From Nostoc sp. FACHB-280 (GTDB taxonomy: Bacteria; Cyanobacteriota; Cyanobacteriia; Cyanobacteriales; Nostocaceae), in contig NZ_JACJSD010000016.1 in NCBI RefSeq assembly GCF_014697615.1, positions 62,001 to 126,000 of the forward strand: a stretch of 64,000 nt of DNA. Reading direction: 5' to 3'. Made by a program: the position numbers and the translations under genes. Position 1 is the stretch's first letter. Each line of letters begins with the position of its first letter. Positions 36,083 through 45,742 of the stretch are shown one piece after another. The notes under the pieces are model-generated. The model was not told the DNA's origin. It did not search any database and saw only the letters and a list, made by a program, of their open reading frames with translations.

Positions 36083-36255
36083 AGTTTTTTCCTGGGAGAG
36101 TAGGGGTTATAAATGAAGAGATAATTAAACAAGTCACAAATTATTCAGACTTATACAATAACTCTTTCAAACTCTTATAACTTCTTGTCCTTTGCGTCCT
36201 TTGCGGTTAGTTTTTTCATAATCTTGCGTAAGTTATTATTACCAATGATTAAAAA

Positions 36256-38985
36256 CTAAGCATTAATTTGCATTTGCTGTTGATTTAAATAGAAATAATG
36301 TCCTCGTTTAGCCATTAGTTCTGCATGAGTTCCACTTTCAATTAATAGCCCTCGATCTAGGACTAAAATTAAATCTGCATTTCGTACTGTAGAAAGGCGG
36401 TGGGCGATAACTAATGTGGTTCTTCCTTTGAGAATCTTATTTAAATTTTGTTGAATAATTCTTTCCGATTCAGTATCTAAATGGGATGTGGCTTCATCTA
36501 AAATCAATAGCTGTGGATTACCTAACAAAGCTCTAGCGATCGCAATTCGCTGTCGCTGTCCACCAGATAACAAACCACCACCTTCACCTATCTGAGTTTC
36601 ATATCCCAAGGGTAGCTTTTTAATAAACTCATCAGCACCAGCTAATTTAGCAGCTTCGATTAATTCTGCTAAGGTAGCTCCTGGATATCCTAAACTAATA
36701 TTCTCTCGAATTGTACCACCAAATAAAAAGGTATCTTGGTCAACTACTCCCACACAAGAACGTAGAGAACGTAAGGAAATACTAGTAATATCTTGTCCAT
36801 CAATTAAGACTTTGCCATCAGTAGGCGGATACAACCCTAAAACTAACTTGGAAATAGTAGTTTTACCTGAACCACTCCGCCCTACTAAAGCTACCATCTG
36901 CCCTGGTTTGATTTCAAATGAAAGATTTTCTAAAATATTCACATCACTATCTGGATGATAGCGAAAGGTCACATTTTCAAACCGGATACTACCTTGGAGT
37001 TGAGGAATATTTTGCCTTAATTGATGTTGTAAATCTTCTTCTGGCTCGGCATCTAAAACATCATTAATCCGTTCTACAGCAATCACGACTTCTTGCAATT
37101 GATTCCACAAAACCGTTAATCTTTGAAATGGGGTAATAATATTGACTAAAAGCAAATTAAATGCTACCAACTGCCCAATCGTTAATTGATTTTGAATTAC
37201 CAAGTATGCTCCAAACCAAAGCAAGGCAGTAGTTACCAAAGCTTGAATTGTATTACTAATAATTTGCAGTCGATTACTAATAACTTGACTGGCAAAGTTG
37301 GTTTTTACTTCTTGGTTTAATAACTCTTCCCAATGCCAACGCACATTTTGTTCCACTGCTGTGGCTTTGACTGTTCGCACACCAGTTAAAGCTTCAATTA
37401 AGTAACTGCTTTCTTTAGCAATAGCATTAAATATTTCTCGTGAAATTCTCTGTAAAAATGGTGTGGCGATGAATGCTAATAAGGCGAATGGCGGCACAAT
37501 GATTAATACTAGTAAAGCCATACGCCAGCTATACCAAAACATCAAGCCGACATAAATAAAAACGGTGAATAAATCTAAGAGTATAGATAATGCTTCACCA
37601 GAAAGAAATCTTTGAATTTTGCGGTTTTCTTGAATGCGGGAGACAATATCGCCCACATAGCGCGACTCGAAAAAACTCAAAGGTAGTCGCAATGTATGGC
37701 GAATAAAACCAACAATTAATACTAAGTCAATTTTGTTGGCTGTGTGGTCTAAGAGATATTGACGCAACCCCATCATGGCGACGCGAAACAAGTTAAACAT
37801 CAGCAACCCTAAACCCACGGCTGTTAATGTCAGTTCCGATCGCTGCACAACCACACGGTCTAAAATTAACTGGGTAAATAAAGGGGTAATCAAGCCAAAG
37901 ATTTGGATAAATACAGAAGCAATCAACACCTCAACTATCACCAACGAGTGAGGTTTCATTAATCCAAAAAATTGCCAAAAAGGTGTAGAGGCTTCTTTGG
38001 CATCTTTAAAAGCGGCTGTTGGTTGCAACAGCAAAGCATAACCAGTCCAGTTAGCTTTAAATTCGCTGTGGCTGAGGGTTTTTTGACCGATGGCGGGGTC
38101 GCCAATAATTACATCGTTGGGGGTAATTTCGTAAACAACTATATAATGTTTGCCTTCCCAATGAGCGATCGCAGGTAATTTTTGCTTGGCTAACTGATTA
38201 AAACTAGCTTTCACCGGTCTAGTGTTAAAACCGAGGCTTTCCGCCGCCATGACTAATCCTCGCAACGATGCACCGTTGCGGTCAACATTGGCGATATCTC
38301 GTAAACGATTCACACTAAAACGTTTACCCCAATAACGCGACACCATCACTAAGCAAGCAGCACCACAATCAGAAGCACTTTGTTGAGCAAAAAACGGATA
38401 GCGTCGAGTTACCCTCTGCCATAAATGTCCGACTCGTTGGCTAGGGTTGGGGAAGTAAGCTTTACTAATCTTTTTGCTGTCTGGAGGTTCAATAGGCGGC
38501 GCAACAATATCTATTTGATGGTGTGGATGCACCTCAGATGTCTGAAGAGAAGAAGTATCTGCGCTGGTTGGTTGTGGCGAACGGGATAAGGCTTTAGTCC
38601 AGAGATGATCCCGCATTTGGGGGTATTTCGCCATCAATGACTGCAACACATCACCAGGAATAAAACATAGTTGCAAGTTAACAGAAGCTCTGGCGGAATA
38701 TGGTATGAGGTTAGCTTCTGGAAATAAGGTAAATTCTCCGAAAGAAGTTCCTGTTTCTAATGTGGCAATTAATTCATCAACATCATCTAGTAGCCTGACT
38801 TTGCCTGTCACCACAATATAGATACCAGGTTCTACATTTGCGCCTTGCCAGAATTTACCAACTTTTGGATTTAGGGATTTAGCTTGTTGAAGACAGTACT
38901 GAAATTCTTCTACCGATAGGGAACAGCCCAAAGTCTCGTTGAGTTGTTCGGGAGTGATCAACTGAACGGATAGATTATGCACCAT
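36256..38985 (-). CDS. Peptidase-containing ABC exporter (PCAT) with N-terminal cyclic-nucleotide-binding-like domain
   Basis: 909 residues in one chain: a cNMP-binding-like domain (about 1-135; VTGKVRLLDDVDELIATLET, FGEFTLFPEANL), a linker, a C39 peptidase domain (about 195-325; catalytic Cys in QQSASDCGAACLVMV, His in GKHYIVVYE, Asp in IIGDPAIG), six membrane helices, and an ABC ATPase with Walker A GRSGSGKTT (about 705), signature LSGGQRQR (about 806) and Walker B LLILDEATS. PCATs remove double-glycine leaders and export the released peptide. All catalytic residues are intact. It overlaps the upstream HTH gene by 11 bases. The fused sensor-like domain resembles the layout known in the heterocyst protein HetC, but I do not claim orthology. 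Confidence 0.93.
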   Translation of the reverse strand: MVHNLSVQLITPEQLNETLGCSLSVEEFQYCLQQAKSLNPKVGKFWQGANVEPGIYIVVTGKVRLLDDVDELIATLETGTSFGEFTLFPEANLIPYSARASVNLQLCFIPGDVLQSLMAKYPQMRDHLWTKALSRSPQPTSADTSSLQTSEVHPHHQIDIVAPPIEPPDSKKISKAYFPNPSQRVGHLWQRVTRRYPFFAQQSASDCGAACLVMVSRYWGKRFSVNRLRDIANVDRNGASLRGLVMAAESLGFNTRPVKASFNQLAKQKLPAIAHWEGKHYIVVYEITPNDVIIGDPAIGQKTLSHSEFKANWTGYALLLQPTAAFKDAKEASTPFWQFFGLMKPHSLVIVEVLIASVFIQIFGLITPLFTQLILDRVVVQRSELTLTAVGLGLLMFNLFRVAMMGLRQYLLDHTANKIDLVLIVGFIRHTLRLPLSFFESRYVGDIVSRIQENRKIQRFLSGEALSILLDLFTVFIYVGLMFWYSWRMALLVLIIVPPFALLAFIATPFLQRISREIFNAIAKESSYLIEALTGVRTVKATAVEQNVRWHWEELLNQEVKTNFASQVISNRLQIISNTIQALVTTALLWFGAYLVIQNQLTIGQLVAFNLLLVNIITPFQRLTVLWNQLQEVVIAVERINDVLDAEPEEDLQHQLRQNIPQLQGSIRFENVTFRYHPDSDVNILENLSFEIKPGQMVALVGRSGSGKTTISKLVLGLYPPTDGKVLIDGQDITSISLRSLRSCVGVVDQDTFLFGGTIRENISLGYPGATLAELIEAAKLAGADEFIKKLPLGYETQIGEGGGLLSGGQRQRIAIARALLGNPQLLILDEATSHLDTESERIIQQNLNKILKGRTTLVIAHRLSTVRNADLILVLDRGLLIESGTHAELMAKRGHYFYLNQQQMQINA

Positions 38986-39604
38986 AGATATCTACATTTC
39001 TTCCTAATTTTGTGAACTTCATCGGCGAAAAGTCGCTATCATCGGTTAATCTTGCCGATCGCAAATCTTTAATCAAAATTTTGGCACCATGAGTTTGCTG
39101 AGGTTGGGTTGCTTCAGCATTTTGGGATTTTGGTAATGTAGATAACCCCATTTGTTTGAGGAGTCGCTTAATATGGCGATCGCTAATTTCCATCCCTAAT
39201 TCCTTGGCGAGATGTTTTTGCAGCCAGTTAACTGTCCAGCGCCGAAAAGAATAGCCATAGTCGCGGGGGCTATTACTGACAAGTTCTCTCAATCGCTCTA
39301 AATACTGCTCGTTCACTGCTTTTGGGCGACCAATGGGGAAATCTTGCCATTGATGCGCCATACCGATTCGCGCAATGTGCATCCAATGTCGTGCTGTAGC
39401 CGCACAACATCCCAAAATTTGACAAATTTCCGTTTGTGACTTTCCTTCATCTGTCAACAACATAATTTCAATGCGCTGACGATAGGAATCAGATAAATCT
39501 TTTTGTAAATTTTCTTGCAGTAGTTTGCGTTGAAACTTTGTTAAATACTTACCTGTAGGAGCTTGCGCCCTGTCAATGTCATATTGTGCTTGGTTGTACG
39601 ACAT
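38975..39604 (-). CDS. Helix-turn-helix (transposase-like, winged-helix) protein
   Basis: 209 residues. Residues about 25-80 form a homeodomain-like HTH (MLLTDEGKSQTEICQILGCC, then AATARHWMHIARIG); residues about 95-165 form a winged-helix 'Homeodomain-like' unit as in IS630-type transposases (FRRWTVNWLQKHLAKELGME). No DDE catalytic domain follows. Overlaps the PCAT start by 11 bases, so it is translationally coupled and probably regulates the export locus. Confidence 0.75.
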   Translation of the reverse strand: MSYNQAQYDIDRAQAPTGKYLTKFQRKLLQENLQKDLSDSYRQRIEIMLLTDEGKSQTEICQILGCCAATARHWMHIARIGMAHQWQDFPIGRPKAVNEQYLERLRELVSNSPRDYGYSFRRWTVNWLQKHLAKELGMEISDRHIKRLLKQMGLSTLPKSQNAEATQPQQTHGAKILIKDLRSARLTDDSDFSPMKFTKLGRNVDIYGA

Positions 39605-40274
39605 AACGGTAAAAATGCACTACAAATGGTATGTCTGTTGTTATTTACCCAATGCAAATTAGACAGCAGGTAAATGACAATCAGCGGTGCAGATTAAATT
39701 GCACCGGGCTATAAATACATATACAAAAAATTAATTTCCGTAAAAACAATTAAATATTTTTCTCGATGGAATATTTATTCAACGATGAAGTCTATGTGAT
39801 ATCTCTGATGTAAACGATCAGGCGATCGCATCTGCAAACAAAATTTTTTGGGACATCAATTAAAGTATTTATGTCCCGAAAATTGATTAAATTAACCGCT
39901 TGAATTAACCTCAGCATCAACATATTTATAGCTGTATTAGCTTGCTAGACTTAGCTTTGCCAGATTTCACGATTGAACGACGACACTTTTTCAGCAGATA
40001 ATTCCGCAGTTAAACAGCTTCGATATTTAGATATAAAAATTATTTTTGTATCTCTATTATTTACAAACTGATATTAATATGCTATCCAAGCATAATTTTT
40101 ATTAATGTGTACATGCGTTACAGCACGCCTATACTAATAAAGTACAAATAAAAACTCTTTAGTTTATCCTAAAACCTTTCTAGATGAAGATACAATTGAT
40201 CAGTTATTTATAGAAAAGTCTCCACTCTCCCTTGTCCACCTTGTCTCCCTTGTCCACCTTGTCTCCCTTATCTC
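39605..40274. other. Intergenic region inside the export locus
   Basis: 670 bases without a gene. Two hairpins stand out: CGGTGCA...TGCACCG at 39685-39706, just upstream of the HTH gene, and GGGACAT...ATGTCCC at 39850-39877. At 40228-40272 there is a CTTGTCCACCTTGTCTCCC repeat. The region probably separates a PpiC/TPR/precursor unit from an HTH/PCAT/HlyD unit and holds the second promoter. Confidence 0.5.
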
Positions 40275-41024
40275 CTAACCACCTACAGACTCAAGCTGAA
40301 GCTGATATGTAACTTGCTGCGTTTGCTGCTTTAGCCATTCTGCAAATAAATATGCCACAATTTGTTGACGCAATTGAGCATTTAACTCTGGCTGAATAAT
40401 TTCCTCTACCAAAATCAAGTGAATTCCTCTTGATGTAAAAATTGGTTTGAGAAGTTGGGGTGGCTGAACTGTAAAAATAGCCGCAGATATTTCTGGTAAT
40501 AAATCTCGGCGACGAACTAACCCGCGATATCCACAAGCACGACGTAACTCGATATTTTCGATATATTGGTGAGCCACTTCATAAAAGCTAATTTCACCTT
40601 CTTTAATAGCGTAATAAAGTTCTAATGCTAAATCTTCATCTTCTAAAATTACTTCGTACATAATCACACCAGCATAGTCGAGTTGGTGTGCAAAAAAGTA
40701 TTCTTCAACTTTATTTTCAAACAGATGTGCTGCTAACTTACCAAAAATGAGACTACTATAAGTAATTTTTTCAAAATCATCAATAGAAAGATAATTTTTT
40801 TCCAACCATTGCCATGTCTCAGCCGCACTATCAAGATTGTTTGCTAACCGAATTTTATCTGCTGCTTGTTGCAGTTCCTCTGGTTCTATCTTAATTCCAT
40901 TTTCTAAAGCCACAGCTTTCACAACATGATCAGCAGTAATTTGTTCAATAATTTCTGGCAGCTTACAAGATAGTTTTAGTTGATGTAAAATATCCTGACT
41001 GGTAATTAAGATAGAGTCTGTCAT
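40275..41024 (-). CDS. PpiC/SurA-like peptidylprolyl isomerase family protein
   Basis: 249 residues. The N-terminal half is a SurA-type helical chaperone domain (ITADHVVKAVALENGIKIEP; EELQQAADKIRLANNLDSAA); the C-terminal half is a parvulin-like PPIase domain (FYEVAHQYIENIELRRACGY, IFTSRGIHLILVEEI) in which the usual histidines are only partly kept. No signal peptide, so it acts in the cytoplasm. Such genes accompany PCAT/HlyD peptide-export loci in cyanobacteria, where they may hold the precursor unfolded or in the right prolyl state. Lies 208 bases downstream of the TPR gene. Confidence 0.8.
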   Translation of the reverse strand: MTDSILITSQDILHQLKLSCKLPEIIEQITADHVVKAVALENGIKIEPEELQQAADKIRLANNLDSAAETWQWLEKNYLSIDDFEKITYSSLIFGKLAAHLFENKVEEYFFAHQLDYAGVIMYEVILEDEDLALELYYAIKEGEISFYEVAHQYIENIELRRACGYRGLVRRRDLLPEISAAIFTVQPPQLLKPIFTSRGIHLILVEEIIQPELNAQLRQQIVAYLFAEWLKQQTQQVTYQLQLESVGG

Positions 41025-41232
41025 TTCAAATAGGGATATATAAAAGTTTTATTTGGTAGGTGAATGAAAGAGACAAAAGAGGAAAGGGAGACAAGGTGGA
41101 CAAGGTAGAGATGTTTGTAAATTACTATAGGAGTCCTCTTTGATTTATAAATTTGTAAGGGTGCAGTATGGCAGTTTACTCTGACAAATACAATTATTAA
41201 TCATTGAGGACTGCCATAGCTTAGTTGTTATC

Positions 41233-42561
41233 TTAAACTAATACTTTATCAGCCGATCGCTTTAATGCAGATAAGGATTCACTTTGGAAGTTAGGTGCGG
41301 CTTTTGGTTGTAATTGTTGCTTTTGTTCTTCCAGTTCTGCTAAACGTAAATTACTCCAATTTACCAGACCAGGATTTCCCAAACTAGGTGCTATATTAGC
41401 TAGGTGTTGAACAACTGAGATAGCCTCTGGTTCGATTTCTAGAGAAGCCAGATAACAATCACTAGCTAATTCTAATTCGCCCATTTTTTCATGACATTGA
41501 CCAGCCATAAACCAAGCTACTGGAGTTCCTGGAGGGCCTAATCTTGTGGCTGAACGATAGTATTTAGCAGCTTCTTCGAGTTTGCCACGTTTGGTTAAAA
41601 CTTCCGCCAATTCTAAATGATATCTCGGTTCTAGAGGCTCTAGCTGGACTATCAGACGTACTCGTTCTTCTGCTAAATCAAGATCCTTTAGCCATATAGA
41701 CTCTTTAGAACGGCTTTCCATACACAAGCTGAGATTTTCCCGTGCAACAATTTGTTGCAATTCATTTTCAGGTTTTAAACTTCTGGCGTAAGACTCGCAT
41801 AAATCCATTTCTTCAACTACCTTCTGTTTATCTCTGCGTAAAAATGGTACAAAAGAAACAGAACGATAGTACATACTCATCAACAAGTTATATTCAAACT
41901 CATTGAGTGAAGGTTTTAATATTTCAATATCTTTGGTAACTTCTTCACGCCAAAACTCAGCCGCAGCTAAATCGCCAAATATTTTGGAATACTCAACTAC
42001 CATTTGTAAGCCAGCGTTGATTTTTACCTTACTTCCCGATGGCGCATGAGTAGCGATCGCAGCAATTTCTTGAATATAATCAAAGGTGCGATCGTCAAAG
42101 TGCGTAATCAAGCTAGAAAGCGCCCTACACCATGCAAGAGTAGCAAGTTCCACATTACTAGCAATTTCATCATTAGATATTTCTGGGATATACTCTTTTA
42201 CTACTCGATGAAAGCACAAGCTACGTAATAAGTTCATCACCCGTAATTTGGTGATATTGGGTAGTTCTTGATAGTTAGATAAATACTCACAAAGCTTTTC
42301 CCAACGCTCAGTGCGTAATTCTTTTGCTAACTGTAGTGGATGATTAACATGGTATTGATACATCCCAGTTTCTTTTACCAGAGATTCTCGAAAGAAAGGC
42401 GAAACATTAACTTGAACTGTATAAGGAAGTGTAGTGTTATTAATTAAACTGTTATAACTAAATTCAATTCCATAATGATGAGGTTTGCCGCCATTAAGAG
42501 GGCCTAAATCAAAATATTGTCGATTTAACCAAGCAATAGGTGAACTATTAAGAGTTAGCAT
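41233..42561 (-). CDS. TPR-repeat protein of the peptide-export locus
   Basis: 442 residues from ATG 42561 (MLTLNSSPIAWLNRQYFDLG), selected because AGGAGAGA sits 4 bases upstream; the frame opens seven codons further left. The first about 90 residues form an unrecognised beta-containing region (HHYGIEFSYNSLINNTTLPY). The remainder is helical and ends in about three clear TPR motifs (LEEAAKYYRSATRLGPPGTP; MGELELASDCYLASLEIEPE). No cofactor or catalytic motif seen. It lies directly downstream of the precursor-peptide gene and probably binds the precursor or its leader; modification activity cannot be excluded. Confidence 0.65.
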   Translation of the reverse strand: MLTLNSSPIAWLNRQYFDLGPLNGGKPHHYGIEFSYNSLINNTTLPYTVQVNVSPFFRESLVKETGMYQYHVNHPLQLAKELRTERWEKLCEYLSNYQELPNITKLRVMNLLRSLCFHRVVKEYIPEISNDEIASNVELATLAWCRALSSLITHFDDRTFDYIQEIAAIATHAPSGSKVKINAGLQMVVEYSKIFGDLAAAEFWREEVTKDIEILKPSLNEFEYNLLMSMYYRSVSFVPFLRRDKQKVVEEMDLCESYARSLKPENELQQIVARENLSLCMESRSKESIWLKDLDLAEERVRLIVQLEPLEPRYHLELAEVLTKRGKLEEAAKYYRSATRLGPPGTPVAWFMAGQCHEKMGELELASDCYLASLEIEPEAISVVQHLANIAPSLGNPGLVNWSNLRLAELEEQKQQLQPKAAPNFQSESLSALKRSADKVLV

Positions 42562-42652
42562 AATATCTCTCCTGATGTCCATTATTATGTAGCTATTGAA
42601 GTACTACAAAAATCTAGTAACAGTTAGACAAGTAACTAGATATGAAATGAAT

Positions 42653-42692
42653 CACAGTGACATGAGGTTATGGAACTAACTATGTCACTGTG
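42653..42692 (-). terminator. Inverted repeat between the precursor-peptide gene and the TPR gene
   Basis: CACAGTGACAT and its perfect complement (11-bp arms, 18-base loop) lie 80-120 bases downstream of the peptide gene. Position and strength suit a partial terminator that lets the peptide be made in excess over the downstream genes, a common arrangement at bacteriocin-type loci. No long T run follows. Confidence 0.55.
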
Positions 42693-42772
42693 AAAGTTTG
42701 CTTTTAAAATAGTTCTAAAATCAGCAACAAAAATTGTGTATTTCAGAACTATTTGGGAAAATTTTTCTTATC

Positions 42773-42937
42773 TTACGCTAAGAAAGAAGACCATTTAGCA
42801 ACTGCAAAAGCAACACCACCACGTACAGTTGTGAAAGCTGTAAATTCTGGAGAATCTTTTGCAGCTTTAGACTTTAAGTCAACGATTTCATCAGCAGCTT
42901 TTTCAGATTTCAGTTGAGTAATTTTAATTTCAGCCAT
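42773..42937 (-). CDS. Small peptide with double-glycine leader (putative secreted-peptide precursor)
   Basis: 54 residues, shorter than normal gene cut-offs; GAGG lies 10 bases before its ATG. The leader (41 residues: MAEIKITQLKSEKAADEIVD ... EFTAFTTVRGG) is charged, helical and ends in Gly-Gly, with hydrophobic residues at -4 (Val) and -7 (Phe), the rule for C39-peptidase cleavage sites. The remaining core is VAFAVAKWSSFLA, 13 residues, hydrophobic with one Lys and one Trp, and no cysteine. The exporter with a C39 domain, the HlyD adaptor, a PPIase and a TPR protein lie downstream on the same strand, which supports a precursor role. No known bacteriocin family recognised. Function of the released peptide unknown (signal, antimicrobial or adhesin). 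Confidence 0.7.
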   Translation of the reverse strand: MAEIKITQLKSEKAADEIVDLKSKAAKDSPEFTAFTTVRGGVAFAVAKWSSFLA

Positions 42938-43825
42938 GATAATAAACCTCAAGATTCAAGTTGTTTTAACGAAGAAACTTTGTTTCGTCTCTTCTTATTA
43001 ACATCATGCTTTCTTGAATCTTGAAATGCAAGAGAATTCCCAGCATAAATCGGGACAAAAATATCGCATTTTCTGGAGCTAAAATTGAAAATCTGAGTTG
43101 ATATTTACTACTTCAGGTACAACAATTTTAGGGCAGAGCATAATAATCAGAACTTGTTCTGTAGACATATCTAGTATTTCTAAATGATTCCTGAACCAAA
43201 AGATCCCCGACTTCTTCAAGAAGTCGGGGATATGAGTCTCAATAAGTTGCATCTTCATCAAGAAACGGTATTACTAGTGCAGTATGTCGGCAGAATAGAA
43301 TTAATTATGTCTCTTTTTCTTCCTTCTCTTGTCCTTAGCCGATTCTCATTAGGGACTTCCAAGCAAAAAACCTCCCATTACCTGCTAACAGGGAAGATTA
43401 GGGAGAAACTGATTTTTTTGATTATCCTTAGAACAAAAATAAAAAAATTAAGCATCAAGGCAAAACTTCACCTCATGCTTTATCTAAATGTTTTATCTAA
43501 CAAGGCAAGCATTTTCCAAATAAGAATTCAGAACTCAGAAGCCAGTATCTAGAAAGAATTTATCACGAACTCGTCTTTAAGTATCTGAAATATTAAGTTT
43601 CAAACCTTGCTCTTGGTAGGCAAAATTAGTATTAAATTTTATTCTTTGTAAAAGCTTCATCCTGGGGTGGGTGAAGTCTGCTGAATTCTATATTTCTGAA
43701 TTCCTGTGTCCTGACTAGTATAGATTGGCGCACATAAACAGACCATCTGGAATTACTAAAAGGCTGGTAGTATGACTCACTATTCCTTCTTTTTCCTTTT
43801 GACCTTTTACTTTTGCCTTCTTGTA
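42938..43825. other. Long non-coding region upstream of the peptide gene
   Basis: 888 bases. The ORFs in it (for example 43184-43552 plus, 43079-43261 minus) have no ribosome sites and run across the dispersed palindrome, so I regard them as chance. The palindrome lies at 43203-43231 and a CTTCATCC/GGGTGAAG stem at about 43657-43678. The promoter of the peptide gene should be within about 150 bases of 42937. Confidence 0.5.
43203..43231. repeat. Dispersed palindrome (copy 3 of 3)
   Basis: ATCCCCGACTTCTT-C-AAGAAGTCGGGGAT, the most perfect of the three copies in this window (14-bp arms). Confidence 0.8.
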
Positions 43826-44464
43826 CTAGTGCATTTCGTCGTATTCTGGCGCTTCGACTCGTCTAGCTTCTTGACGAGAAGGCGGAAGAAATTCAGCGCG
43901 TCGTACAGGAACCAAAGGCGGAGTAGAACCTTGATACGGGTGAATTACCTGCACTGTGCGAGTCGGACGGCTGCGCGGCCCAAATAAAGCCAAGACTCCA
44001 GCAACTACAATACCGCCACCAACTGTCAACGTTGCGCCTCCCACAGCCCAAACAATTGGTGAAGTCCACCAAGCGTTTTGAGGTTGTAATACTTCAGATG
44101 CAGCTTTTTGGCTATTTTGCTGTGCTAATAACAACTGTTGGGCATTTTGATTGTCCAATAGTCGTTGATTTGCGCCTTTTAGCTGTTCATTGTCGGTTCT
44201 TAAACGATTTAACTCAGCTTTTAACTGCTCAAACTCTGCCCGTAGCTCAGGGTTAGACGCGGTAGGTGGCTGAGTATTCGGATAAGGTTGTCCGTAGTTA
44301 GACGGATACTGCATAGGCGGCTGTAGCTGGGGTGCAACTACAGTGGGCATTTGGGGGGTAACAGTAAAGTTAGGTTGTAAGGGATTATTTGTTCCCTTGA
44401 GCAAAACAAGCGCCGCCAGCCCAGCCACAGCGACTCCACCGATAAATGCCATACTCTCACTCAT
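43826..44464 (-). CDS. Hypothetical membrane protein with coiled coil
   Basis: 212 residues. Membrane helix 1 at about 5-22 (AFIGGVAVAGLAALVLL), a Pro/Gln/Thr-rich linker (about 30-70), a coiled coil (about 75-120; ELRAEFEQLKAELNRLRTDN), membrane helix 2 (about 138-165; IVWAVGGATLTVGGGIVVAG) and a basic Pro-rich tail. Both ends are probably cytoplasmic with the coiled coil on the lumenal or periplasmic side. Family not recognised. Confidence 0.6.
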   Translation of the reverse strand: MSESMAFIGGVAVAGLAALVLLKGTNNPLQPNFTVTPQMPTVVAPQLQPPMQYPSNYGQPYPNTQPPTASNPELRAEFEQLKAELNRLRTDNEQLKGANQRLLDNQNAQQLLLAQQNSQKAASEVLQPQNAWWTSPIVWAVGGATLTVGGGIVVAGVLALFGPRSRPTRTVQVIHPYQGSTPPLVPVRRAEFLPPSRQEARRVEAPEYDEMH

Positions 44465-44764
44465 CGCCTTTGTCCCTCAGCTGCGACGTAATTGTTTGTG
44501 ACTGACACACTCTCACACTCATAATCTTTTACTTACTCAAATTCACCTAAACACTTAAAGTATAAGCGACAGTATCAGCTAGTTTTTTTACAGCCTGCAA
44601 TCTGCTGTTAATATTCAAGACCATAAAGGTGAAATTGTCTACTAAATCAGGGTAAAAAAACTATACTGTTATACATTCTTAATCTACTTTTTCTGAGGTG
44701 GCAAGAAAGTTATGTGTTAAGAGTCAACGGTCATTTGTTCTTTCCTGACTTTCCCTACTCCCGA
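44465..44764. other. Intergenic region downstream of trpA
   Basis: 300 bases between the trpA stop and the membrane-protein start; AT-rich, probably with the promoter of the latter. No hairpin/T-run pair clear enough to name. Confidence 0.35.
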
Positions 44765-45562
44765 TTAACTGCGTAGAGCGACTTTCAGGCTTTGACAAAA
44801 TTGAGCGATCGCATTTAATCCCTCTTCAGGAGTACCTTCTGCTAAACGTTTGACAAAAGCACTACCAACAATTGCGGCATCTGCTCCCCAATCTTTTACC
44901 TGAAGGGCTTGTTCAACTTGAGAAATTCCAAAACCAACTCCGATGGGTTTATTCGTAACATTACGAATTTGCTGGAGTAAATCAGATACGCGTGTTTCCA
45001 TTTGCGATCGCATCCCTGTTACACCAGTCACACTCACTAAATAAATAAATCCTTGGGAAGCACGAGCGATCGCTTCGATTCTATCAGCCGAACTAGTAGG
45101 TGCTACCAATAAAGTTAAATCAATCCCGATCTCACCCGCAGGTTTGAGCAAGCCAGCTGCTTCTTCTAGAGGTAAATCAGGTACTACCAATCCTGCTACC
45201 CCAGCCTTGGCAATTTGCTGGAGAAAATTTTCAATACCCCGGTGCAGAATTGGGTTGTAATAAGTAAACAAAATAATTGGCGCTTGCAAACTGGGGGTAA
45301 TATCTTGCAACATTTCCAGAACGTCTTCTAACTTGGTTCCCTGTTGCAAAGCGCGGGTAGCAGCCGCCTGAATCACTGGCCCATCCGCCAGAGGATCAGA
45401 ATAAGGTACACCCAACTCAATCAGATCAGCACCGCTACTATCTAAAATTTTCAAAGCGGATGCGGTGGTTGCTAAGTCTGGATCACCAGCAGTAATAAAC
45501 GGAATCAGAGCGCACTCTTGATTCCGTTTTAAGGTTTCAAAGCGATCGGAAATGGCGGTCAT
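44765..45562 (-). CDS. trpA: Tryptophan synthase alpha chain
   Basis: 265 residues, TIM barrel that cleaves indole-3-glycerol phosphate to indole and glyceraldehyde 3-phosphate and passes indole to TrpB. Motifs: [33 protein letters not shown] (catalytic Glu and Asp), and [15 protein letters not shown] (phosphate-binding loop). Length is normal. It follows ndhL and the DUF3007 gene on the same strand, an order shared with other cyanobacteria. Confidence 0.96.
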   Translation of the reverse strand: MTAISDRFETLKRNQECALIPFITAGDPDLATTASALKILDSSGADLIELGVPYSDPLADGPVIQAAATRALQQGTKLEDVLEMLQDITPSLQAPIILFTYYNPILHRGIENFLQQIAKAGVAGLVVPDLPLEEAAGLLKPAGEIGIDLTLLVAPTSSADRIEAIARASQGFIYLVSVTGVTGMRSQMETRVSDLLQQIRNVTNKPIGVGFGISQVEQALQVKDWGADAAIVGSAFVKRLAEGTPEEGLNAIAQFCQSLKVALRS

Positions 45563-45742
45563 TAGTCAAAAATCAAAAGTCAAGGGTCAACAGTCAAAAG
45601 AATGAATCAGCAACAAGAAAACGGGTAATACTGATGGAAGTCAATATCTTGGAATCCCAGAACTAGAAACACTATTCCCTGTTTCCTGTTCCCTGTTCCC
45701 TTCTTCACCGACTATTGACTATTGACTCATAAAATGATCACT

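Noticed and set aside
36256-38985. Exporter as HetC of heterocyst development
   Set aside because: Architecture (cNMP-like domain, C39, ABC) is similar, but the length is shorter and the neighbours point to a peptide-export locus; orthology cannot be shown by eye.
43079-43261. Possible second small peptide gene on the minus strand near the precursor
   Set aside because: No Gly-Gly or leader similarity to the 54-residue peptide, no ribosome site, and it starts in the palindrome.
43184-43552. 122-codon plus-strand ORF upstream of the peptide gene
   Set aside because: No ribosome site, low-quality composition and it crosses the dispersed palindrome; treated as chance.
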